DNA of 64,000 nt from Anthracocystis setariae. Taxonomy: Eukaryota > Basidiomycota > Ustilaginomycetes > Ustilaginales > Ustilaginaceae. This document shows positions 40,345 to 48,444 of the stretch, in pieces. The stretch covers positions 496,001 to 560,000 of the forward strand of contig CAKMXJ010000010.1 in assembly GCA_928724745.1 (NCBI GenBank), written 5' to 3'. How positions within the stretch are numbered: position 1 is the stretch's first letter; the number at the start of each line of letters is the position of its first letter. The notes below the pieces were generated by a model that was not told the DNA's origin, searched no databases, and saw only the letters and a program-made list of their open reading frames with translations. A program made the translations under genes and the position numbers.

Positions 40345-40372
40345 ATCTGCCAATCTGCCAATCTGCCAATCT
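40345..40372 (+). repeat. Tandem octamer (ATCTGCCA)3.5
   Basis: Three perfect units plus ATCT. Each junction forms CCAAT, so the repeat is also a small CCAAT-box array about 500 bp upstream of the Zn2Cys6 gene start. Confidence 0.8.
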
Positions 40373-41450
40373 ACAACAGTACAGTCACAGTAGCCCACCA
40401 ACCACCACCACCACCACCACGACCACCAATCGATCAATTCGTGATTGGCGGAATCCCAATAATAATAATATACATTCATTATTCTCTTTGGATTCTCTCG
40501 ACTCAGCTCCCGCGGAAACTTGAAACCGACGCTACAACCCATCATGCGCACCTCTCGCACGCAAACAACAACAACACTTTTTTTTTTTTCGACAAAGTTT
40601 ACAGTGTTAGACTCTTTTTAGCCAAGATGCTGTTTCGAAATATCGTACGAGATCATTGCTGTTGCTGCTGCTTATGTGTCTGTTAGATCAAAGTGGCGGC
40701 GCCAGTATTTTAGTAGTAGTGTTGGGTTTTGTTCCGATGGATGCGGCAAACAATAATATTTAATAAATGACGCTGACCGATTGGTTGTGCCAACACCGAC
40801 GTGCACATGGCTCCGGCCAACTTTGCATCAAGTAACCGGTCTGCAATCTCGGCACGCTGCCTCGCAAATACTCGTTTTACCTCAGCAAGCGGCGTTCCAA
40901 ATCACTCAACCACAATTCAGTTCGAGTCTTTCTGCCATCGCATCTTACAGTATTGTGGGGTTCAGTGGCAGCTGATGCCAAGGCTTGACACTGGACATGC
41001 ACACACTCAAACACTGTACCAACCTAGAATCACCATAATAGCATCACACACTTTTGTACCACCCCAAGTCGTTAGCACCTCATATGTGTTAGAGCAAATC
41101 TCGGATCATTGCAACAGCAACAGCAACAGCAGCAGCCGCGGAATGGTGTGCGGAGCAAGTCTGTGTCGGCAACGGTGACCACAACTACTGGCAGACTAGT
41201 GGCAATCAACTCCACAGTTCTTCTTGACAAGCCTACAGCACAATCAAGTTTCAAGCCCCAGACGAATACGGTTACCGTAACCGGTTAGTTTCAGCCCGAC
41301 CGATTCGAGCTTAGCGCGCTCGGCTGTTGTACGCCAATCCGCTTCAATTTGGCAATTTGGCCAATTCCTCTCCATTTTCTACCGGTCCATCGGCCAGCGT
41401 TGCTTGCTCGGCTTGCATCACCCTCTTCCCCACACCACTACCATCCAAGT

Positions 41451-41460
41451 CATATATACA
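41451..41460 (+). promoter_or_regulatory. TATA-like element of the acyl-CoA oxidase gene
   Basis: CATATATACA about 200 bp before the ATG at 41659, followed by a pyrimidine-rich leader. Confidence 0.35.
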
Positions 41461-41658
41461 CCTCTATTCATCTGCTTGCCCACATTCCGCAAACATCCCT
41501 TTACTGCTCCATCCTTATCCACTCTTTCTCCTTCCTCCCACTAGACACTCGCCCAATCGCTGCAACCTTTGGGTAACAGCCGTGTCTCGCACCACCGTCT
41601 CCCTCCGCAAAACAAGACCAAAACAAAACGCCACCCTCTACCGCCCAAATTGTCAATC

Positions 41659-43725
41659 ATGGCGCCACCTCGTTTCATCGAGCTTCCCGAGGGTCTCAAG
41701 CCCGCCGGTGTTCCCGGCAGCGAGCTTCTCGCTTATGAACGCTCCAAGGCTTCCTTTGACTCAAAAGCCATGGCCGAGTACATCCACGGCAAGCAGTTCC
41801 TCGAGCTTCAGGAGCATCTCGTCAACATTCTCTCCAATGACCCCGTCTTTGACAAATCTTCCGACTACTACTACGGCCGTGCTGACAAGTTCCGTCGTGC
41901 CATGCTCAAGGACAAGCGTCTCGCTCAGCTTGCTGCAGAGCATTCGTGGGGTCAGACCGAGATCACCATGGCCGAAAAGCTCGCCGATCTTCCCGGTCCC
42001 ATGGGTCTTCACAAGTCCATGTTCTTGACCACCCTCTACAACCAGGGTGATGACCAACAGCGCAAGGCCTTTTACGAGCCCGCCTCCAAGTACCAGATCA
42101 TCGGCTGCTATGCTCAGACCGAGCTTGGCCACGGTTCCAACGTCCAGGGCATCGAGACCACCGCCACCTGGATCCCCGAATCGCACGAGTGGGAGATCCA
42201 CAGCCCGAGCTTGACTGCCTCCAAATGGTGGATCGGCGGTCTCGGCCGCACTGCTGACCACGCCGTCGTCATGGCTCAGCTCATCATCAAGAACAAGAGC
42301 TACGGCCCTCACCCTCTCGTCGTCCCCATCCGCGACGTCAAGACCCGTGAGGTGCTTCCCGGCCGCACCATTGGTGACATTGGTCCCAAGGCCGGTTACA
42401 ACACCACCGACAACGGTTTCATGCTCTTTGATCACGTCCGCGTTCCCCACTTCAACCTCCTCGCACGTTTCTCCAAGGTCGAGCCCGAGACCGGCAAGTA
42501 CCTCCCACCTCCCAACGCCAAGCTCGCTTACGGTACCCTCACCTGGGTGCGTGCCAACATTGTGCGCGACGCCGCCACCGTTCTCATGCGCGCTGTCACC
42601 GTCGCCATCCGATACTGCGCTGTCCGAAGACAGTTTGCCGACCGCGATGCTCCCAGGTTTGGCCCGGACAGCAAGCCTCTCGAAACCCAGGTTCTGGATT
42701 ACACCATGGTCCAGATCCGTCTCTTCCCCATCCTCGCTCAGGCGTTTGCCTTCCACTACACCTCGCGCTTCATGTTTGATCTCTACGAGCAGAACCAGGC
42801 CAACATCGAGTCGGGCGATCTTTCGTTGCTTGCCGACACGCACGCTTCCAGTTCCGGTCTCAAGTCGTTGACCACCTTGTACGCCAGCGACGCTATCGAG
42901 GTCTGCCGAAAGGCTTGCGGTGGTCACGGTTACTCGATGGCTTCGGGTCTGCCTGACTTTTACGCCAACTACCTTCCCAACGCCACTTGGGAGGGTGACT
43001 CGTACATGCTTTCGCAGCAGTGCACCCGCTACCTTTTCAAGACCATGCGTGCCATCAAGAGCGGTCGCGCTCAGGTGGACAAGAACATTACCACCGACTA
43101 CATGATCCGCTACTTTGAAAACAAGAACGAGAAGGCCACCATCCAGTACTCGGGTGATCTTTACGACCCTCTCTTCTTTATGCGTGCCTTTGGTCACCGT
43201 GCCGCCTACTTGACCGAGCAGACCTTGTCTCTGCGTGACGATGCCAAGCGATCGTGGAACTCGCTGCTTGTCGAAATGTTCCGCTGCTCCAAGGCTCACT
43301 CGCAGTACCTCCTCGTCCGCAACTTTGGCATGGCCATCCTCAAGGACGACAAGCTCAACGCCCAACCCGCTCTGCGCCAGATTGTCCAGAAGATCTTCCT
43401 TCTGTGGGCGTGCCACACCATGGAGCAGGAATCCGCCGATTTCCTCGCCTCGAACTACATCAACGGTCAGCAATTCCACCTCTTGGGCAGCAAGGTGCAG
43501 GAGATCATGGCCGAGTTGCGTCCCAACGCCGTTGCGCTCGTTGACTCTTTTGCCGTGCCTGACTACCTGCTCAATTCGGCGCTGGGTAGGTCCGACGGCA
43601 ACGTGTACGAGGCTCTGTTCGACTTTGCTCTCAGAGAGCCCTTGAACTCGGCAAAGTGGAACGTCGATGTCGAGGACCTCAACACCACCGATTTCGACAG
43701 CGACTTGCCTAGGGCTAAGCTGTAA
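41659..43725 (+). CDS. POX1: Peroxisomal acyl-CoA oxidase
   Basis: 688 residues starting at the ATG at 41659. Family motifs are in order: CYAQTELGHGSNVQGIETTA (FAD/substrate region), KWWIGGLGRTADHAVV, GDIGPKAGYNTTDNGFM, YCAVRRQF, CGGHGYSMASGLP and NATWEGDSYMLSQQ, where E445 is the expected catalytic base. The C-terminus is AKL, a type 1 peroxisomal targeting signal. It catalyses the first, H2O2-forming step of fatty-acid beta-oxidation (acyl-CoA to trans-2-enoyl-CoA). Length is normal for the family. Codon bias is strong, and as a result the antisense strand is open for 677 codons. The symbol follows fungal usage; which paralogue this is cannot be told. Confidence 0.95.
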   Translation: MAPPRFIELPEGLKPAGVPGSELLAYERSKASFDSKAMAEYIHGKQFLELQEHLVNILSNDPVFDKSSDYYYGRADKFRRAMLKDKRLAQLAAEHSWGQTEITMAEKLADLPGPMGLHKSMFLTTLYNQGDDQQRKAFYEPASKYQIIGCYAQTELGHGSNVQGIETTATWIPESHEWEIHSPSLTASKWWIGGLGRTADHAVVMAQLIIKNKSYGPHPLVVPIRDVKTREVLPGRTIGDIGPKAGYNTTDNGFMLFDHVRVPHFNLLARFSKVEPETGKYLPPPNAKLAYGTLTWVRANIVRDAATVLMRAVTVAIRYCAVRRQFADRDAPRFGPDSKPLETQVLDYTMVQIRLFPILAQAFAFHYTSRFMFDLYEQNQANIESGDLSLLADTHASSSGLKSLTTLYASDAIEVCRKACGGHGYSMASGLPDFYANYLPNATWEGDSYMLSQQCTRYLFKTMRAIKSGRAQVDKNITTDYMIRYFENKNEKATIQYSGDLYDPLFFMRAFGHRAAYLTEQTLSLRDDAKRSWNSLLVEMFRCSKAHSQYLLVRNFGMAILKDDKLNAQPALRQIVQKIFLLWACHTMEQESADFLASNYINGQQFHLLGSKVQEIMAELRPNAVALVDSFAVPDYLLNSALGRSDGNVYEALFDFALREPLNSAKWNVDVEDLNTTDFDSDLPRAKL

Positions 43726-44217
43726 GCGATCCAGCATCATTGGTAGACACACATGTATTGTAGATAGGATTAGAGCATTGCAACACTTTTTCAAGGATTC
43801 TTCCCTTTCCAGTGTCTGATTTTATCTGTCTGGAACGATTTTAGAGACGATCGGGCAGCGCTCCATGTTCTCCGGCTCCAAACACTTACCGTGAGATTCA
43901 GCTAGAATCCTATCCGCGAACATCTGGCGAAGCGGTAGCACATAAGAGGCCAACTATGCCGAGCATAAGCTTTTCTGATGCGATACTGCTTGTGTGTGGT
44001 TGTCACGAAGGGCTTCGATTGCATTGCCGAAGGTGTAACAATTAATTAATTGTTGGCCTTTGTGTCAAAATCCCCGTTTCGCTTGGAACCCGACGCTTGG
44101 GCCAACTGAATCCTCACCTTCCCCCGCATCCCTCTTGTTCCCATCATTGCGTATACATCCCTCTAGTGAGATTGAACATCGCCGCCATCGTAGCAACTAC
44201 TTACGCATCTGTCCAAC
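43726..44217. other. Intergenic region, no gene seen
   Basis: 3' region of the oxidase and promoter of the GGT-like gene. AT-rich around 44038-44055 (ATTAATTAATTG). No frame is convincing. Confidence 0.45.
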
Positions 44218-45996
44218 ATGAGCTCCGCACGTGGCGCGTTCGACTGGTCCATCACCGACCCGCATCATGGCGCTACCTACTCGCGCTTCGCCTCGCGCCG
44301 CTCCACCGTGCTCTCGACTAAGGGCATGGTTGCATGTTCGCAGCCGCTCGCGTCGTCTGCTGGTATCGAGATCCTGAATGCTGGTGGAAACGCTGCCGAT
44401 GCAGCCGTTGCAGTTGCTGCTGCACTCAATGTCACTGAGCCGTGCAACACCGGTGTTGGCGGCGATGCGTTTTGTCTATTCTACGATGCCAACAAGCGAG
44501 CCGTGCGTGCATTCAACGGGTCCGGCCGTGCACCCAAAGCCATGACGCTCGACCTGTTGCGGTCTAGAGGCATAGATGGCGTCGAGATTCCCATGACGAG
44601 CTTGCATGCAGTCACAGTGCCCGGTGCCGCCGCCGCATGGGTCGATACCGTCGAGAAGCTCGGCAGTGGCAAGCTGAGCATGCACGACATCCTAGCACCC
44701 GCCATCCGACTGGCGGAACAAGGCTACCCCGTGCACGAATCCACCGCCTACCTATGGGCCAAAAGCGAAAAGCTAATCCAAAACGCCAGCCCCAACCACG
44801 ACGAGATGCTGTTCCAAGGCCGTGCCCCGCGGACGGGAGAGCTCATGCGAATGCCTACCCTCGCCAGAACCTTCCGCGAGATCGCCACCAAGGGCAAGCA
44901 GGGGTTCTACACCGGTCGCGTCGCTCAGGCGATTGTCGAGCTTGTCAAATCCAAAGGTGGAGTCATGGAACTCGAGGATTTGGCCGACCATCTCGAGCGA
45001 GGGACCGAGGAGGTCAAGCCGATTCAGTATACCTACAACCATCCGGCCGAGGCGGGCGATCTGGAGGGCAACGAGGGTGTCACCATGTACGAATGTCCTC
45101 CCAACGGGCAAGGCCTCACCACGCTCGTTGCGCTTGGCATCCTCGACGAGCTGCAGAACCAAGGTAAGGTGGGGGATCTTGCTAAACTCGAGCACAACTC
45201 GGTCGAGTACCTCCATGCGCTCATCGAAGCGCTGCGTCTCGCGTTCGCCGATACACGCTACCATGTAAGCGACCCTCATCACACGGAGCAAGATGTCGCT
45301 GCGCTCCTCCTCGACCGCGCCTACCTTGCTAAGCGCGCGCAGCAGTTCGATGCGACCAAAGCGTCGGCCGACCTGGAAAAAGGCTCACCAGTCAACACTT
45401 GCGACACGGTCTACTTCTCCGTCACCGACAAAGACGGCAATGCATGTTCGTTCATCAACTCCAACTATGCCGGGTTCGGCACCGGTGCCGTCCCCGCCAA
45501 TTGTGGGTTCACGCTGCAAAACCGAGGTGCGGGGTTTACTCTGATCGAATCGCATCCGAACTGCGTCGCGCCGCGCAAACGACCGTACCATACCATTATT
45601 CCTGCCATGGCGACGCGCGGCGATCAACTGTTCCTCAGCTTCGGCGTGATGGGTGGCTTTATGCAACCGCAAGGCCAAATCCAGGTGCTTCTCAACATGC
45701 TTCACCATGGGTTTTCGGCCCAGGACGCGCTCGACGCTCCGCGCTTCTGCATCGGTTCAGGCATGGCCGGCCCAGAAGGTAAACAGAGCCAAGTGTATTT
45801 CGAGCAAGGCGTAGACCCGGAAGTTGTTGCTAAATTGGAGACCATGGGGCATAGGGTTAAGATCGTTCAGGGTTGGGCCAGGTTTCAGTTCGGAAGGGGA
45901 CAGGTGATTCAGAAGCTTGCTAATGCTCAGGGAAAGTTGGTTTGGGCTGCAGGTTCCGATCCTCGCGCTGATGGTCAGGCTATCGCCCAGATCTAG
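44218..45996 (+). CDS. Gamma-glutamyltransferase-family enzyme without signal peptide (bacterial-like)
   Basis: 592 residues. The Ntn-hydrolase GGT fold is clear: GMVACSQPLASSAGIEIL, GGNAADAAVAVAAALNVTEP, TGVGGDAFCLFYD near the N-terminus and PPNGQGLTTLVALGIL in the middle. The autoprocessing site is NTCDTVYFSVTDKDGN, with nucleophile T397 positioned like T391 of the E. coli enzyme. FGVMGGFMQPQGQ is the C-terminal signature. No signal peptide or membrane anchor is present, unlike the vacuolar/surface glutathione-degrading GGTs of yeast. It looks closer to bacterial YwrD/oxamate amidohydrolase-type relatives. Substrate is therefore open: gamma-glutamyl compounds or another amide. Confidence 0.88.
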   Translation: MSSARGAFDWSITDPHHGATYSRFASRRSTVLSTKGMVACSQPLASSAGIEILNAGGNAADAAVAVAAALNVTEPCNTGVGGDAFCLFYDANKRAVRAFNGSGRAPKAMTLDLLRSRGIDGVEIPMTSLHAVTVPGAAAAWVDTVEKLGSGKLSMHDILAPAIRLAEQGYPVHESTAYLWAKSEKLIQNASPNHDEMLFQGRAPRTGELMRMPTLARTFREIATKGKQGFYTGRVAQAIVELVKSKGGVMELEDLADHLERGTEEVKPIQYTYNHPAEAGDLEGNEGVTMYECPPNGQGLTTLVALGILDELQNQGKVGDLAKLEHNSVEYLHALIEALRLAFADTRYHVSDPHHTEQDVAALLLDRAYLAKRAQQFDATKASADLEKGSPVNTCDTVYFSVTDKDGNACSFINSNYAGFGTGAVPANCGFTLQNRGAGFTLIESHPNCVAPRKRPYHTIIPAMATRGDQLFLSFGVMGGFMQPQGQIQVLLNMLHHGFSAQDALDAPRFCIGSGMAGPEGKQSQVYFEQGVDPEVVAKLETMGHRVKIVQGWARFQFGRGQVIQKLANAQGKLVWAAGSDPRADGQAIAQI

Positions 45997-46058
45997 GTGT
46001 ACACATGAAATCAATCCATCTTGCGTCAACGTCACAAAGTAAAAGTGAATGGTGAGGA

Positions 46059-47672
46059 TTAATGATAATACAAAGCATACTTTTCGCGCACCTTCTCCTC
46101 GCCATTCCAACCCCAGGTGACTCTAACCACGCCACCCTCACCAAAACCTTCCTGTGTTTCGGGCAGTTGTCGTTCCTTGAAAAAACTCTCGATGACAGTA
46201 AATGGTAATACGCTCCTCCTCTTCTCGTCCACCCTCGTTGGCCCATGTAACGCACGGAAGTGATTGTTATGTACACAGACCACTTTCGGCACATCGAAAT
46301 ACACACACCTGATCGCGACGCCCAACCTTTTCGCCAGATCAATGTAATGCTTCCTCGTCGCGCGATCCCTGTTCGTGTTATCGACAACGCAAGAGCTGCC
46401 GGAGGAGATGGTCTCGGACACCACAGCGAGACACTTGTCGCGCGTACGCAGCGTGTCTTGATTCACATGCACATACCCCACAGGCGCAAACACCGAGGTG
46501 TAGAGGTACGTCTTGCCCGAAGCTGGTGCGCCGACAAAGAGTACGATCTCTGGTTCTTCCGCTTCCTTCCTACCTTCTCCGAGCAGGACATTCCTCCCCT
46601 CATCGTCGCTGGCCAGCTTGCCTAGATCGACGGTAGGCATCTCCTCCTCCGGTTGATCCACTAACCCTTTCAGCGTCGCATCCACCTTAGGCACAGCGGA
46701 CGGGCTCCATGGCCGCACGGGAATCTCGTACTCCTTTCCCTTTGCCAAGAACCACTCCTCCGGCGTGTAGAACCCGAGTCCCGCATTGAGTGCCCACTTT
46801 AGATCCGTATCGCCATGATCCCCCCTCCCCCTCCTCCCCGCCGCATCCCCCACATAGAAACTCACCTCGCTATCCACCTGCACACCCCCGTTCCAATTCT
46901 CGCTAAACTCCTCCCAAATCCCCAACCGCGGCTTGCGATACACATCATCGCCCAGCGCCGCAAACACGCGCAACGGCACATCCATCGCCGCCGCAATGTG
47001 CGCCATCTTCTTCCTCCACGTACCCAAACCCGTCTTGGACGAGTACGCCGATTGCTTCTGATTCGTCACGATCACAATGGCGAAATCTTGCTGCTGGTGA
47101 AGCGTGCGAATGCGCGAAACGACCGACGGATTGGTGGCCGGATAGAGGAACTGGTAATCGTACTCATCGGTCTTGGAAGGAAACGTCTTCCCGCCCTTTG
47201 GTCGAACGAGCGTTCCGTCCAGGTCGAAGAATGCCACTTTCGAATTCGGTTGCGGATCGCCGTAAACCCCATGCAGACATGTATGCGCCGCACCGATCGG
47301 ATCGAGCCATTTCAACGCGGTTGCCGACGTGGAAGAGCAAGTTGGAGTTCGAGGCTGAAAGATCGAGGCGAGTTTGGAAGTTGGCTTCTTCAGCGTCGTG
47401 TCGCCGTTGGCAGACGAGCAAGTTTTCGAGGTGGGGAGCACAAGCTCGTCGTCTTCCGACGAGCCATCTTTGGCCTTCTTCTTGGCATTCTTCGAGCTCG
47501 CCTGAGTCGCCGATGTGCGCTTCATCGCCATCAACCTAGCTGGGAAAAGTGTGCGCACTGCGCTCGTTGCGCTAGCTAGAGTAGCTTTTCGTGCCTGAAT
47601 GAGCCACACTGTCACTGTTGCTGCCTCTCGCCTGGAACTGCAGATGAGCTGCACCGAAGAGGCTAGCTTCAA
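46059..47672 (-). CDS. pnk1: Polynucleotide kinase 3'-phosphatase (PNKP/Pnk1)
   Basis: 537 residues, minus strand. The HAD phosphatase domain begins with VAFFDLDGTLVRPKGGKTF (nucleophile D150, D152), continues with VIVTNQ (motif II) and KPRLGIWE, and ends at FYVGDAAGR. A P-loop kinase domain follows with VLFVGAPASGKT (381-388), VNQDTLRTRDKC and VVDNTNRD. The order phosphatase then kinase, without an FHA domain, is that of fission yeast Pnk1. It restores 5'-phosphate and 3'-hydroxyl ends in DNA single-strand break repair. The first 47 residues are basic and aliphatic; starting at 47531 (MAMKRTS) would drop them. If used, they might act as a mitochondrial presequence. It is tail-to-tail with the GGT gene, 62 bp apart. 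Confidence 0.92.
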   Translation of the reverse strand: MKLASSVQLICSSRREAATVTVWLIQARKATLASATSAVRTLFPARLMAMKRTSATQASSKNAKKKAKDGSSEDDELVLPTSKTCSSANGDTTLKKPTSKLASIFQPRTPTCSSTSATALKWLDPIGAAHTCLHGVYGDPQPNSKVAFFDLDGTLVRPKGGKTFPSKTDEYDYQFLYPATNPSVVSRIRTLHQQQDFAIVIVTNQKQSAYSSKTGLGTWRKKMAHIAAAMDVPLRVFAALGDDVYRKPRLGIWEEFSENWNGGVQVDSEVSFYVGDAAGRRGRGDHGDTDLKWALNAGLGFYTPEEWFLAKGKEYEIPVRPWSPSAVPKVDATLKGLVDQPEEEMPTVDLGKLASDDEGRNVLLGEGRKEAEEPEIVLFVGAPASGKTYLYTSVFAPVGYVHVNQDTLRTRDKCLAVVSETISSGSSCVVDNTNRDRATRKHYIDLAKRLGVAIRCVYFDVPKVVCVHNNHFRALHGPTRVDEKRRSVLPFTVIESFFKERQLPETQEGFGEGGVVRVTWGWNGEEKVREKYALYYH

Positions 47673-48444
47673 TTTTTCGATCTGCAGTCAATGATAGAGA
47701 GCTGCAGTGATGTTTGAATGTCGACCGAAAAGACCTACGTTCTGAGAAGTAGGATACGAGGCTACGACGTGAAAATGGTGGTGAGGAAGAAAGAAGCCGA
47801 GGTGTGGGGAAGACAGGAACAAATGGGGGAAAGAATGGTCAACGGTCCGTGCTTTCTAAAGTGCTCCCGTCTGTCTATCAGCCGTACGAGAGAGAGAGAG
47901 AGAGAGTTTGCATACGTGATTGAATTGCAGGCAAGGGAGCCCGTGAGGTCCTTGAGCTCAGAGGAGGCTCCCGGCCCGCCGGAAAGGGGCCGGTTGAGCA
48001 CAGGACGAGCGGCAAGGGAGGGTAATACAGGGCGGGAGAACACGAAAATGATAGCCAAGGTGTGCGTCAGGCACGCTTGGCTGTAATGGAGATGATGGAG
48101 GAGAGGAAGCTACGAGATAATGATAAAGCTATAAAGATTAACGTGGAAGGAAAGAGTAGCCGGCCGATAGGTCAGCCCAGACGCGCACGCCCTCTTCGTC
48201 CATGTGATGCAGTCCGTGCTTTTTAAAGTGCTAACCGAAATGAAAATGTGTCAAAAAAAAAAGGCTGTCAAATTAGTGCCGCACAAAAGAAGCATGTCAA
48301 TCCATCTCCCCCTTCCTCCTCCTTCCACTCTCAATACACTCGAGACACACCACATGATCTTCATCTATACTTTATTAGGAACTTTCGATGCTGGTCTAGA
48401 TCTCATCTATCTACACACGATCACATCTAGGAAGGAAACAACCC
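47673..48444. other. Intergenic region, no gene seen
   Basis: Upstream of the polynucleotide kinase and downstream of trehalase. It contains a (GA)n run at 47888-47906; no frame looks coding. Confidence 0.5.
47888..47906 (+). repeat. Dinucleotide microsatellite (GA)n
   Basis: About nine GA units, located upstream of the polynucleotide kinase gene. Confidence 0.9.

Larger units (their letters stand above)
39849..41658. promoter_or_regulatory. Divergent intergenic region, Zn2Cys6 factor and acyl-CoA oxidase
   Basis: 1.8 kb with no gene I can support. It includes three tandem octamers ATCTGCCA at 40345-40368 that create several CCAAT boxes, an (ACC)n run at 40401-40420, a TACAGTA at 40946, and a TATA-like site at 41451. 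Long upstream regions are common for regulated fungal genes. Confidence 0.45.

Noticed and set aside
41761..43794. 677-codon minus-strand frame
   Set aside because: Mirror of the acyl-CoA oxidase CDS; its product is Val/Gly/Leu-rich nonsense typical of an antisense shadow.
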